Of a stretch of 64,000 bases of DNA, positions 27,146 through 37,747 are shown one piece after another (position 1 is the stretch's first letter; each line of letters begins with the position of its first letter). The stretch comes from an uncultured Paludibaculum sp. (GTDB lineage Bacteria > Acidobacteriota > Terriglobia > Bryobacterales > Bryobacteraceae), in contig NZ_OY762269.1 of assembly GCF_963665245.1 (NCBI RefSeq), positions 1,054,001 through 1,118,000 on the forward strand, written 5' to 3'. Made by a program: the position numbers and the translations under genes. The notes beneath the pieces are model-generated. The model ran no database searches. It worked only from the letters and a program-made list of their open reading frames with translations, and had not been told where the DNA came from.

Positions 27146-27241
27146 CTTTTGCCGCTGATCCCCCGCCCACCGCCGTTCATCGTCCTTCGATAGGACTTGC
27201 AGGCTTTCCGCCCTAGCCTGAATCAGGAGGTTTGGAACGCC

Positions 27242-27793
27242 ATGTTGCCACGGGAGCTCGAACGCCAGTCCGTCCTCATCGAAAAAATCGGTTCGTTTCC
27301 GGCCGGCGTGCCGGTGGAGTTCACTACAACTGCGCGCCGCAAGGTCCAAGGCGGGCTTGGACCCGTGACGGATGATGCCGTTCACCTCAATACCAGCAAT
27401 GGGGAAACGGTTTGGATGTTCGACGAGATCCGATCCGTGCGACGACTGGACCGCCGTGGCTTCGGCGTCGTCCACAGGTTGCTGGCCCTGTTGCTGGCGA
27501 CGGTGTGCGGACTGTCTGCCGCGGACCTGCGGTCAAAGGCTCTGGACATTCCGAATGGTGCGAAAGTCGAGATCCAGACCAACGCTCGCGAGAAGATAGC
27601 GGGATTGCTTCGTGGAGTTGCCGAGGAGGGCATCACCGTGGAGATCGCCGCCACCCACCCGGGCCCTCCGCGCCTGATCGCCTTTGAAGACATAAAGTCG
27701 CTGAAGTGGCGGCGAGGCGGCGTGCATCCCATCGTCGGCGTGGCTTTCGTGCTTGGCATTCTGATGGGGATCAGCGCCCTGATCGGAGGTTAG
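27242..27793 (+). CDS. Membrane-associated protein with an internal duplicated unit
   Basis: About 183 residues of no named family. The two halves resemble one another: 'GVPVEFTTTARRKVQGGL' with 'DEIRSVRRL', then 'GAKVEIQTNAREKIAGLL' with 'EDIKSLKWRR'. Each unit looks like a small SH3-like beta barrel. Between them lies a hydrophobic stretch resembling a signal peptide ('LLALLLATVCGLSAADLR') that matches the start of the next gene. A final membrane segment ('IVGVAFVLGILMGISALIGG') closes it. Probably the product of duplication or fusion of secreted units. Start chosen at the ATG after AGGAGG. Confidence 0.65.
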   Translation: MLPRELERQSVLIEKIGSFPAGVPVEFTTTARRKVQGGLGPVTDDAVHLNTSNGETVWMFDEIRSVRRLDRRGFGVVHRLLALLLATVCGLSAADLRSKALDIPNGAKVEIQTNAREKIAGLLRGVAEEGITVEIAATHPGPPRLIAFEDIKSLKWRRGGVHPIVGVAFVLGILMGISALIGG

Positions 27794-27800
27794 GGGACCC

Positions 27801-28148
27801 ATGACGTACCGGTCGATTTCCATCGTGCTCTTCTTCACAATGCTGCTGCCGGCGGCGGACATCCGCTCGACCGCCCTGCAGTTGCCTCCGGGAACACCGC
27901 TCCGGGTCCAAACCCGGACGCGGACCATCGAACGGGCGCGACTGCAATCCGTGACGGACGACGGCATCTCGGTGCTGGTGGTGGACGGCGGTGCGCTAAA
28001 AGAGCAGCGCTACCGCTACGCGGAACTGCGCTATCTGGAGCGACGCTCCGAACGCATGTCCGCCGGGCAGGCCGCGCTCGCAACGATCGGCATCACCTGG
28101 GGCATCTCGCTCATTGTGAGCCTCGTCTTTGTTGCCGCGCACAGATAG
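27801..28148 (+). CDS. Small exported protein, paralogue of the second half of the previous gene
   Basis: A 115-residue protein with a signal peptide ('IVLFFTMLLPAADIRS'), one SH3-like unit ('GTPLRVQTRTRTIERARL') and a C-terminal membrane segment ('ALATIGITWGISLIVSLVFV'). It starts 7 bases after the preceding paralogue. Its position just before the LytS-type kinase suggests an accessory membrane protein for that system, but this is inference from neighbourhood only. Confidence 0.65.
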   Translation: MTYRSISIVLFFTMLLPAADIRSTALQLPPGTPLRVQTRTRTIERARLQSVTDDGISVLVVDGGALKEQRYRYAELRYLERRSERMSAGQAALATIGITWGISLIVSLVFVAAHR

Positions 28149-28170
28149 CAGTCGTACCATCCTGATTGAC

Positions 28171-29778
28171 GTGTATCGCACGATCTCAGTTCTGGTCTAT
28201 ACCTTCGGGCTCGCTGCTTTCATCGGGCTGTTCGCGCTCTGGACCCGCCAATTGCGCCTGGGCCGCACGGAACTGCGGAGTTGGCTCTACCCGGCCATCT
28301 TCACCGCGTCCGCCGGCTGGTTTGCGCTGAACATCCTGGTCCCCAGCCACTACTTCATCCTGTTGGCCGGTGCCTGCGTATTTCCAGCGCTGCTCGGCAA
28401 ACTCTTCGGATCGCGAGGTATCCCTTTTGTCGCCTTGGCAAGTGTCGTCATCGCTGTGCTTTCGCTGCTCTACACGGTCCACGCCATTCAATTGGCCCAC
28501 GCCCAGCGCGATCTCAGCATTGCCTTCTGCGCCGTCTTTGCCTGGACCTGTGCTACGGCCGCCCGGGCACCCGGCAGCGGACGGACCAGTGTCAGCTTAC
28601 TGATCGCCATCATGATCCTGATCCCGGTGGCCATGTTCACGTTTGGAGACTGGCTCAGCCTGCTGATGCGTTCGCTCCCTCTGCCTGTGCTGATGGTTCA
28701 CAGCTACTCGCGCCGCCGCTTCCTCTTTCTCGACCTCTTTGCCAAGTGGGGTTCGAATTTCGCCGTGGCCCTGGTTGCGCTCACCGTCTGGTTTAGCCTG
28801 CAGCCCGCTGACCTGGACCCCATCTACTCCGCTCTGCTGATGCTCCCTGTTCTGTGGGGCGTGTTCCGCCTCTGCCGCTCGCTTGGTGAACTCCTGGACC
28901 GCTGCGTACTGGGCCGTCCCTACTCTCCGGCCGAGGCCCAGCGAGTGTTTCTGGAACGCCTCCAGAACAGTGAGACCGAAGCCACTCTCCTGTGTGATGC
29001 CCACCAATTGGCCGAGCATATCTTCCACACTCGCGCGTCCATCACTGCCGATGGCGTTATCAGCCTGGAGGACCGCCTCGATGGGCGGCCTTTGTTCAGC
29101 GAGGATCTGAGCCTGGTCAAGACCCTTTCCGAGATGCTGCATTTCCTGCTCGAGAATCGCCGTCTGGAAGAGAAACGCCGGACGCTGCTGCTCGAGGCTG
29201 GCCGCTCCGAACTGAAGGCCTTGCGCGCGCAGATCAATCCGCACTTCCTGTTCAATGCCCTGAATACCGTTGCCGGGCTCATCCCCTCCAATCCGGAGTT
29301 GGCCGAAGAGACCGTCGAGAAGCTGGCCGAAGTCTTCCGTTACATTCTGCAGCGATCGGAGACCGAGATGGAGCCGCTCTCCCAGGAATTGGAGTTCATC
29401 CGTTCGTGGCTGGACGTCCAGCAGGCCCGGTTCGGCCAGCGGTTGCGCGTTGAGATCCACGCCGATAGCGACGCGCTGGCCGCTCGGGTGCCCGCCATGA
29501 CTCTGCAGCCGCTGGTGGAGAACGCGCTCAAGCACGGTGTTGCGGTTTCCAGTGAACCTTGTCTCGTCTCGATCCGTGCGTGCCTGCGCGGCGACACGCT
29601 GGTGCTCACCGTAACGGATACCGGCCCTGGCCCTCGTGAATGCGGGCCCGACTCCGGCCACGGCTTGAAGAACGTCCGCGAGCGCCTTGCCGGCTACTAC
29701 GGTGAGCGTGGCCGCCTCACGCTCAGCCGCGATGCCGACCTCCACGTCACCACGGCTACAATCGAGTTGCCGGTATGA
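28171..29778 (+). CDS. LytS/YehU-family sensor histidine kinase
   Basis: A 535-residue membrane kinase. The first 230 residues contain about seven hydrophobic segments, with no recognised sensor domain. 'LRAQINPHFLFNALNTVAGL' is the His_kinase motif (phosphorylated His about 358), and the C-terminal ATPase part shows 'LVENALKHGV' and 'DTGPGPRECG...GHGLKNVRERL'. The GTG at 28171 is preferred because the longer TTG start at 28129 overlaps the upstream gene. The stop overlaps the response regulator start (ATGA), so the pair is co-translated. Confidence 0.9.
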   Translation: MYRTISVLVYTFGLAAFIGLFALWTRQLRLGRTELRSWLYPAIFTASAGWFALNILVPSHYFILLAGACVFPALLGKLFGSRGIPFVALASVVIAVLSLLYTVHAIQLAHAQRDLSIAFCAVFAWTCATAARAPGSGRTSVSLLIAIMILIPVAMFTFGDWLSLLMRSLPLPVLMVHSYSRRRFLFLDLFAKWGSNFAVALVALTVWFSLQPADLDPIYSALLMLPVLWGVFRLCRSLGELLDRCVLGRPYSPAEAQRVFLERLQNSETEATLLCDAHQLAEHIFHTRASITADGVISLEDRLDGRPLFSEDLSLVKTLSEMLHFLLENRRLEEKRRTLLLEAGRSELKALRAQINPHFLFNALNTVAGLIPSNPELAEETVEKLAEVFRYILQRSETEMEPLSQELEFIRSWLDVQQARFGQRLRVEIHADSDALAARVPAMTLQPLVENALKHGVAVSSEPCLVSIRACLRGDTLVLTVTDTGPGPRECGPDSGHGLKNVRERLAGYYGERGRLTLSRDADLHVTTATIELPV

Positions 29779-30470
29779 CCAAAGTGCTCATCGTGGATGA
29801 TGAATTGCCCGCTCGCGAGCGTCTGCGGCGTCTGCTCGGTGGCCTGGAAGGTGTATCGGTCTGTGGGGAGGCGGACGACGGACTAACCGCAATCGCCCGG
29901 ATCAGCGAGCTTCGGCCGGATATCGTTCTGCTCGACGTTGAGATGCCCGGATGCCGAGGTACAGAGGTGGCCGCCTCTCTGCCGGAGCCCCGGCCCCACA
30001 TCATCTTTTGCACCGCCTATGACCGCTACGCCGTCGAGGCCTTCGAGCTGCGAGCCATCGACTACCTGCTCAAACCAGTCAGTCGCGCCCGTTTGGAACA
30101 GGCGCTGGCCAAAACGCGTGCCGCCGCCCCCAAGCTGCCCGCGCCCCAGCGATTCCTGGCTCGCGCCGGTGAACGCTACGTCGTCATCCCGGTCGCCGAC
30201 ATCATCGCGTTCCTTTCGGAGTCGAGCCTGACGAAGCTCTGCACGCGCGACCGTGAGTACTGGATGGATCCCACGCTCAACGACCTGGAGGAGCGACTGG
30301 GCGAGGCGCATTTCTTTCGCGTCTCGCGCTCCGCGTTGGTCCGGCTGGACGAGATCAAGGAAGTGGCCCCACTGCCCGGGGGCTCCGGCCAGTTGACGCT
30401 CAAGACCGGACGCCGCGAAGAGGTGTCGCGCCGGCGGTTCCGGGAGTTGCTCGACCGCCTGGCAATGTAG
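29775..30470 (+). CDS. LytTR-family response regulator
   Basis: A 231-residue protein with a CheY-like receiver (residues 1-115, phospho-acceptor Asp54 in 'VLLDVEMPG', 'AYDRYAVEAFELRAIDYLLKPV', here 'AFELRAIDYLLKP') and a LytTR DNA-binding domain (about 125-231, 'ERYVVIPVADIIAFLSE', 'FFRVSRSALVRLDEIKEV'). It acts with the kinase encoded just before it. Its last 71 bases overlap the convergent ctaA gene. Confidence 0.93.
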   Translation: MTKVLIVDDELPARERLRRLLGGLEGVSVCGEADDGLTAIARISELRPDIVLLDVEMPGCRGTEVAASLPEPRPHIIFCTAYDRYAVEAFELRAIDYLLKPVSRARLEQALAKTRAAAPKLPAPQRFLARAGERYVVIPVADIIAFLSESSLTKLCTRDREYWMDPTLNDLEERLGEAHFFRVSRSALVRLDEIKEVAPLPGGSGQLTLKTGRREEVSRRRFRELLDRLAM

Positions 30471-31350
30471 CCGTCTCCGTGCCGCGCGAGAGGACACCGA
30501 AGCACAACACGATCCAGACGCCCACGGCCAACGCCAGGTGTAGTATCTGCATCCACACCGGAGCCAGCAGCACGACATTCAATCCGCCCGCCGCCAGTTG
30601 CACCACGGTCAACCCCAGCAGCCAGGACTTGGTCCGGCCGGCGAACTTCAATAACGCGGCAAGAATGAGGAATGCACCAGATGCCGACGCAATCACTGGG
30701 TGCACGAGGCGCAGTTGCAGCAGCAGCGGAGCCTCCTTCGAGAACTCCTGGCGCATGCCCTCCCGCAGCGAAACCGCCGGCCAGATCGTGTCGCCGAGCG
30801 CTGCCACGACGCCGGTAATGCTGGCGCACAGAGCCACGCCCATGGCCGTCCATAGCAATGCCGGCACCCGGAGCCGGCTCCATCGATCATGTGTGGCCGA
30901 CCATCCGCACCACGCGATCGCCCCCAGCAGCAGCAGAGTATTCGTCAGGTGCGCGCACAGATAGAGAGCACGCCCGGCTGAGGCATTCTTTTCGACATAC
31001 GCCAGAAGCACCAGTCCCGCGCCCAGCAGCGCCTCGACAATGATGAAGATCAGTGAGGCCCAGGCCGCCTTGCGCGCCAGATGCCCCTTGGGGAATAGCT
31101 TGCGGCTCCACACCACCAGCGCGGCAACTCCAATCAGGGCCACGCCGCTGGTGAGCCGGTGTGTGAATTCGATGATCGTGCTCATGGTGGGCGACGGCGG
31201 CATCACCTCGCCGTTGCACAACGGCCAGTGGCTGCCGCAGCCGGCGCCGGACCCCGAGGCCCGCACAAACGCGCCCCATAGCACGACGAACACATTCCAC
31301 CCCAGCATGGCCCACGCCAGCCGGACGAACGCCTGCACTCGATTGTTCAT
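30400..31350 (-). CDS. ctaA: Heme A synthase (CtaA/COX15 family)
   Basis: Oxidises the C8 methyl of heme O to make heme A for aa3-type cytochrome oxidases; inner membrane. Eight hydrophobic segments and four conserved histidine sites: 'EFTHRLTSGVAL', 'CAHLTNTLLLLGA', 'RLVHPVIASASG' and 'ILHLALAVGVWI', plus 'LWGAFVRASGSGAGCGSHWP' with 'CNGEVMP', typical of the class with paired extracellular cysteines. Oxidase genes are not in the window. Its 3' end overlaps the convergent LytTR gene. Confidence 0.93.
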   Translation of the reverse strand: MNNRVQAFVRLAWAMLGWNVFVVLWGAFVRASGSGAGCGSHWPLCNGEVMPPSPTMSTIIEFTHRLTSGVALIGVAALVVWSRKLFPKGHLARKAAWASLIFIIVEALLGAGLVLLAYVEKNASAGRALYLCAHLTNTLLLLGAIAWCGWSATHDRWSRLRVPALLWTAMGVALCASITGVVAALGDTIWPAVSLREGMRQEFSKEAPLLLQLRLVHPVIASASGAFLILAALLKFAGRTKSWLLGLTVVQLAAGGLNVVLLAPVWMQILHLALAVGVWIVLCFGVLSRGTETATLPGGRATPGTAGATPLRGVRS

Positions 31351-31371
31351 GACTTTCTACAATGAAACCGT

Positions 31372-32013
31372 ATGCCTTCCACTTTACGGGATGCGTGGAC
31401 CTCAAGAGTACAAGTGGAGGACTACGAAGCCCACATGGCCGCCATCGGCCAGGCTCAGGCCAACGCGGCCCATATGGCGGACTTCCTCTCGCGAGTCGGC
31501 GAGCCCGGAGCCCGCCTCCTCATCGCAGGAGCCGGCACGGGCCAGATGTTCGACTACCTCCCGCCGGGCGCCTTCGACAGCTATCGCGCTTTCTTCACGG
31601 ATATCAATCCGCGCTTCCTCGCAGCACTGCGCCGGCGCAGCCCCGGTGCGCTCTGTGTCGCCGATGACCTGGAGTCCTCCGCGCTGAAGGGCCCGTTCCA
31701 CGCTGCCGCCGCGGTCCTCGTCCTGGAGCACATTCAGTGGCGTCAGGGTCTCGACACCCTGGCCGCCCTAAATCCCCGCTATCTCTTCCTTGTGCTGCAG
31801 CGCAACCCCGAAGGCATGACGACGGCCGTCAGCCCCACGCGCGTCCTGCCCGCCAGCATGCAGAACCTCGGCGGCCAGCACCCCGAACTCGTCGACAAAA
31901 AGGAAGCGGCCACTCATCTTCAACGCCTTGGCTATGCGCTGATCGAGGAGTGGCCGCGGAATGTACCTGATTCGAAAGTGATGCTGGGACTGCTGTTCGA
32001 GCGCGTCCCTTAG
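31372..32013 (+). CDS. SAM-dependent methyltransferase-like protein
   Basis: A 213-residue class I methyltransferase fold. The SAM loop is 'LLIAGAGTGQMFDYLP', the acidic residue after strand 2 is in 'FTDINPRFLAALRRR', and 'ALCVADDLESSAL' and 'AAVLVLEHIQWRQGL' mark strands 3 and 4. The substrate is unknown. A TACAAT box ends 8 bases before the ATG, and no Shine-Dalgarno is seen. The C-terminus overlaps the convergent sdhB stop by 4 bases. Confidence 0.72.
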   Translation: MPSTLRDAWTSRVQVEDYEAHMAAIGQAQANAAHMADFLSRVGEPGARLLIAGAGTGQMFDYLPPGAFDSYRAFFTDINPRFLAALRRRSPGALCVADDLESSALKGPFHAAAAVLVLEHIQWRQGLDTLAALNPRYLFLVLQRNPEGMTTAVSPTRVLPASMQNLGGQHPELVDKKEAATHLQRLGYALIEEWPRNVPDSKVMLGLLFERVP

Positions 32014-32783
32014 CCGGCTCCGCCGCCGGCCGACTCTTCCCGGTACGTGGCCGATGCCTTGATGTAATCTCTGTGCATCCGCGCGATGTTCTCGATCTTG
32101 ATGCCCTTCGGACACACGGCTTCGCACTCACCCGTGTTTGTGCAGTAGCCGAAGCCCTCGTCCGTCATTTTCAGAACCATGCGCATCGCCCGGCGATCAC
32201 GCTCCGCCTGCCCCTGCGGCAACTGGCCGAGGTGCGAGATCTTCGCCGAGACGAACAAAGACGCCGATGCATTCGGGCACGAAGCCACGCACGCGCCGCA
32301 GCCGATGCAGGCCGCCGCGTCCATCGCCATGTCGGCGCACTTCTTGATCACGGGCAGCGCGTTTCCATCCGGAGCCGACCCGGTGTTCACCGAAATGAAG
32401 CCGCCCGACGCGATGATGCGGTCGAACGAACTGCGGTCCACCATCAGGTCTTTGATGACGGGGAAGGCCTTCGCCCGGAAAGGCTCCAGCCACAATTCGT
32501 CCCCATCGTGGAAATGGCGCATGTGCAATTGGCACACCGTGGTGCCACGCTGCGGCCCGTGCGGCACGCCGTCGATCATGAAACCGCAGCAGCCGCAGAT
32601 GCCCTCCCGGCAGTCGTGTTCAAACGTGACGGGATCCTCACCCTTCCGGGTGAGCTCTTCGTTCAGGACATCGAGCATCTCGAGAAACGACATGTGCTCG
32701 TTGGCGTTGGGCACCTCATAGCGCACCATCTTGCCCGCGGATGTGGCGTTCTGCTGGCGCCAGATGTTTAGGGTGATCTTCAT
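32010..32783 (-). CDS. sdhB: Succinate dehydrogenase / fumarate reductase iron-sulfur subunit
   Basis: Passes electrons from SdhA to the membrane subunit. A 257-residue protein with the [2Fe-2S] cysteines in 'CREGICGCCGFMIDG' and 'CQLHM', the [4Fe-4S] motif 'CIGCGACVASCPNAS' and the last cluster residues in 'CTNTGECEAVCPKGI'. Third gene of sdhCAB, 12 bases after sdhA. The sequence style resembles the Bacillus/epsilonproteobacterial type with a single diheme membrane subunit. Confidence 0.96.
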   Translation of the reverse strand: MKITLNIWRQQNATSAGKMVRYEVPNANEHMSFLEMLDVLNEELTRKGEDPVTFEHDCREGICGCCGFMIDGVPHGPQRGTTVCQLHMRHFHDGDELWLEPFRAKAFPVIKDLMVDRSSFDRIIASGGFISVNTGSAPDGNALPVIKKCADMAMDAAACIGCGACVASCPNASASLFVSAKISHLGQLPQGQAERDRRAMRMVLKMTDEGFGYCTNTGECEAVCPKGIKIENIARMHRDYIKASATYREESAGGGAG

Positions 32784-32795
32784 CTTCAGATGCCT

Positions 32796-34715
<1,920 letters not shown>

Positions 34716-34730
34716 GTGTGTATGCCCTCC

Positions 34731-35417
34731 TTACTTCACGAGCCCGACCAGCACGGCCAGAGGCATGGAAACATTCCCGATCCCGACCACCCAGCCATAG
34801 ACCTTCGCCAGCGTCTTCAGCTTCGGTGTGTATTTCGGGTGGTTCACGCCCAAACTCTGGAACATGCTCCAGACGCCGTGGTAGAGGTGGATCGCCAGCA
34901 GGATGTTGGCAATGATGTAGAAGAATGACGCCGCGGGGTTTTGGAAGCCCACGATGACGTTGTGGTAGACGTCACCTTTGATGAACTGGCTGCCCAAGGC
35001 CTGCCCGGTGGTGAAGTGAAGGATGTGATAGATCAGGAACGCGCCCACGATCGGACCGCTCCAGATCATCGTCTTGGCCGCATAGCTCGTCGCAATCGTT
35101 GCCTTCTTGACGTAGGCCTGCGGACGCGCATCGTTCTTCAGCCGCCACAACTGATATGCAGCCGTGATGTGTAGTACCGCCGCGGACAGCAGCACGAACC
35201 GCACGAACCACAGCAGTCCGCCCAGGCTTTGCAGCATCTCGGCGTAGTGGTTCAGCTTCTCGGGGCCCTGATAAACCTGCAGGTTCCCGATCATGTGGCC
35301 AAGCACGAAGCCGCTAAGAATAAAGCCCGTCACGGCCATGACCACTTTCTTGCCAATGACGGACTGATAGAAGGTTGCTGTTCTGTTTAGGCCGCTGTTG
35401 ACAGCGATTGAGCTCAT
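34731..35417 (-). CDS. sdhC: Succinate dehydrogenase cytochrome b subunit
   Basis: A 228-residue membrane anchor with five hydrophobic segments, the single-subunit diheme type found with B. subtilis-like complexes. Candidate heme ligands are histidines in 'VLGHMIGNLQVY', 'AAVLHITAAYQLW', 'FLIYHILHFTTG' and 'AIHLYHGVWSMF'. No separate sdhD is present, as expected. ACGGAG upstream of the ATG is a likely ribosome site. First gene of the operon. Confidence 0.94.
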   Translation of the reverse strand: MSSIAVNSGLNRTATFYQSVIGKKVVMAVTGFILSGFVLGHMIGNLQVYQGPEKLNHYAEMLQSLGGLLWFVRFVLLSAAVLHITAAYQLWRLKNDARPQAYVKKATIATSYAAKTMIWSGPIVGAFLIYHILHFTTGQALGSQFIKGDVYHNVIVGFQNPAASFFYIIANILLAIHLYHGVWSMFQSLGVNHPKYTPKLKTLAKVYGWVVGIGNVSMPLAVLVGLVK

Positions 35418-35539
35418 CGAGGCACTCCGTTTTCCCCGGGGACTTATGTGGGGTGTGAGGGGCCATCCCTCCCTGTTACTTGGGATGCCCGGAACCCACT
35501 ATTGTATGCGAAATTTCGGAGTGCGGGGTACGTTGGCAA

Positions 35540-35568
35540 AGCGGGCCCGCTCAGGTGGCGGGCCCGCT
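35540..35568 (-). terminator. Perfect 11-bp hairpin between sdhC and the next gene
   Basis: AGCGGGCCCGC (35540-35550) pairs perfectly with 35558-35568 around the 7-base loop TCAGGTG. It follows the stop of the minus-strand gene at 35610 by about 40 bases and is followed on that strand by TTTGCC. The T run is short, so it may be a Rho-assisted terminator. Both arms share the self-complementary core GCGGGCCCGC. Confidence 0.55.
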
Positions 35569-35609
35569 CAGAGGAGGAGAAGTGGTCTTCCGTTCAGCTC
35601 AAACAGTGC

Positions 35610-36029
35610 TTACTTGCGGTTGAGCGCCAGCACCACGCGCTCGGCCGGAGTATCTTTCGCCATCAGCAGTTGGGCGTGAGTCGCCGGAATGCGCATCACC
35701 GAAGGCGAGCCAACGATCTGCGCCTGCGCCAGCCGATATGTGGAGCCCACGCGTTCGAACACAAGCTTTCCGTCGAAGCGCGACCTCGCTTCGCCGCCCG
35801 GAGCCACGATGATCGCATTCCTGCCTGACTCCTTGCCGGTCAGGAACAACACCGTGCCGCTGTCGGACGTCTCCAATAGGTAGTCGCCCGCCGGCAGCGA
35901 AACACTTGACGCCTCAAAGGCGAAGGGGATGCTCACCCGGGCCGTTGCGCCGAACGCCGGCATCGCCATCGTCAGGCTCATTGCCATCGCGATCACACCA
36001 AAAATCGTGAATTTCTTCCCAGTAGTCAT
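35610..36029 (-). CDS. Small secreted beta-rich protein (paralogue 1)
   Basis: A 139-residue protein with a signal peptide ('TIFGVIAMAMSLTMAMPAFG'). The mature part begins 'ARVSIPFAFEASSVSLPAGDY', given in two pieces as 'RVSIPFAFEASS' and 'LPAGDYLLE', a pattern seen in numerous short exported acidobacterial proteins with no known function. The neighbour at 36170 shares it ('VRVNIPFDFVASG', 'LPAGQYSFA'). Confidence 0.75.
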   Translation of the reverse strand: MTTGKKFTIFGVIAMAMSLTMAMPAFGATARVSIPFAFEASSVSLPAGDYLLETSDSGTVLFLTGKESGRNAIIVAPGGEARSRFDGKLVFERVGSTYRLAQAQIVGSPSVMRIPATHAQLLMAKDTPAERVVLALNRK

Positions 36030-36169
36030 GGTCCCGTCTCTCCGTTCTTCTATCCGTTACTTTTCTTGGCTGGGCCGCTTGCCCGGCGGCCCTGCCGCTA
36101 ACATCAAGAACGCATCCGCTACCAATTCGTTCGCTCTCGCGAGTCGAATTTACACCCGCGTCATTTGTT

Positions 36170-36517
36170 TCACTTGGAACGCGGCACACCTGCGCGGATC
36201 TCTTTCAGATGGAAGGTGCCATCCTTCTTGGCGAACACCAGGTTCACCTTCTTCTGGTCCGACGGCGTAGCCATGGATCCAGGATTGTAATTCACCAGCG
36301 CCATTGCCGCTACGCCATTTACCGAGTGCAGCGTCACGACGGGCGAGGTGGGCTGATTGGCAAAGCTGTACTGGCCCGCCGGCAGCTTCTGGCCCGAAGC
36401 CACGAAGTCGAACGGGATGTTTACCCGCACATCCGGAGCGGCCGCTGAGGCCACCATTGAGGTCATCATCATGGCGGCCGTGGCCGCGTAAACACACATC
36501 GAGCGCAGCGATTTCAT
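36170..36517 (-). CDS. Small secreted beta-rich protein (paralogue 2)
   Basis: A 115-residue relative of the protein at 35610, with signal peptide 'MCVYAATAAMMMTSMVASAAA'-like (residues 6-26), then 'VRVNIPFDFVASG', 'LPAGQYSFA', 'NLVFAKKDGTFHLKEI'. GGAGAA lies 12 bases before the ATG. The gap of 140 bases to the paralogue and a long leader suggest separate promoters. Function unknown. Confidence 0.75.
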   Translation of the reverse strand: MKSLRSMCVYAATAAMMMTSMVASAAAPDVRVNIPFDFVASGQKLPAGQYSFANQPTSPVVTLHSVNGVAAMALVNYNPGSMATPSDQKKVNLVFAKKDGTFHLKEIRAGVPRSK

Positions 36518-36649
36518 GGTCTGTTTCTCCAGTTCGTTCAGTGTGAGCCGGACGCTTGTTTCTGCTTCGCGTCCGCCTTCAATGCATTAAACGAACGAAA
36601 CACACGAATAGTTCGCTACGCTCCAAATGTGTTCGAAGTGTAAAACTCC

Positions 36650-37747
36650 TTACGCCATGACCCGGGCGAAGGCTGTTTTGAATTTCTCCATCTCTTCCCT
36701 GGTGCCCACGGTCACGCGGACATGTGTCGGCCAGATGGGCCACGAACGGCCGATGTACACATTCTGCTTAGCCATGGCCGCGATCACTTCGCGCGCCGGA
36801 CGCTTTACGTCCACCATGAACTTGTTACTCACGGAGGGCACAAAGGAGTATCCCTTTTGCGTCATCCACGAGAACACGCCTTCTCGCACATCGTGCGTAT
36901 ACTTCTTCCTCTGCGGCACCAGGTCCTTCACCGAAAGACTGACGGAAGCTCCCACCATGCCCGTAGACGGCGTATAACCCGTCCCGAAGCCCATCATCTT
37001 GCCCAACAGATCCGGCCTCCCAAACGCCGCACCAGCACGTAATCCGGCCATGCCATAGATCTTCGAAAACGTGCGCAGAACGATGACGTCCTTGCCCGCC
37101 GCCACCATATCCGTGCACGGCTTCGCATCGCTGAAGTGGATGTACGCTTCGTCCACCATCACGATGCTACCGGCCGGCTTGTTCTTCACCAGATACTCGA
37201 TGTCCTCGCGCGCCGTCAGCGTGCCGGTCGGGTTGTTCGGATTGCAGAGATAGAAGACGCCCGCGTCGCTGCCGCCCGCGGCCAGCATGGCCTTCACGTC
37301 GTGCGCATAGCTCTTCGTCAACGGCACTCGATGTACCGGAGCGCCAAGGAACTGCGCCGCCCGCTCGCCCGCCTCGTAGCCCGGATTCGCCACCACGAAG
37401 CTCCGCGACGGCGAACAGAAAGCCAGCACCGTGCGATGGAGCGGATCGCTCGAACCCGCGAACGCCCGAGCGTAATCTTCAGGCAGTCCTTCCTGTTGCG
37501 CCAGCGTTCGCGACAGTTTGATCGTCTCGCCGAAGAGATACCGCCCACCGCGCTTCAGGATGCCGTTCATGGCCTCCAGCGCTTCGGGACATGGCCCCAG
37601 CGGATTCTCATTCGCGTTCAACATCACCGCGTCGGCCGCGGGTTCGCCCACGAAGCTCAACTGCGCCAGCGCGGATTCGGAAAGGATGGTCAGCGCGGAG
37701 GCAACGCCCCCGAACGCACGTCTTGATAGAGCCCAGCTTTGTCCCAT
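36650..37747 (-). CDS. Tat-exported histidinol-phosphate aminotransferase-like enzyme
   Basis: A 365-residue PLP fold-type I aminotransferase of the HisC group: 'NANENPLGPCPEALEAM', 'YLCNPNNPTGTL', 'VDEAYIHF', PLP lysine in 'RTFSKIYGMAGLRAG' (Lys229) and 'HVRVTVGTREEMEKF'. The N-terminus 'LSRRAFGGVASALTILSESALAQ', shown here as 'SRRAFGGVA' then a hydrophobic run to 'ALAQ', is a Tat signal, so a folded, PLP-loaded periplasmic enzyme is predicted, not the biosynthetic HisC. The start overlaps the upstream creatininase gene by 58 bases; the Tat motif supports it. Substrate unknown. Confidence 0.85.
   Translation of the reverse strand: MGQSWALSRRAFGGVASALTILSESALAQLSFVGEPAADAVMLNANENPLGPCPEALEAMNGILKRGGRYLFGETIKLSRTLAQQEGLPEDYARAFAGSSDPLHRTVLAFCSPSRSFVVANPGYEAGERAAQFLGAPVHRVPLTKSYAHDVKAMLAAGGSDAGVFYLCNPNNPTGTLTAREDIEYLVKNKPAGSIVMVDEAYIHFSDAKPCTDMVAAGKDVIVLRTFSKIYGMAGLRAGAAFGRPDLLGKMMGFGTGYTPSTGMVGASVSLSVKDLVPQRKKYTHDVREGVFSWMTQKGYSFVPSVSNKFMVDVKRPAREVIAAMAKQNVYIGRSWPIWPTHVRVTVGTREEMEKFKTAFARVMA

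Noticed and set aside
36560..36640. Possible hairpin around CGAACACA and TGTGTTTCG as a terminator of the aminotransferase operon
   Set aside because: The 8-bp stem has a bulge and a loop of over 20 bases, so the support is weak.
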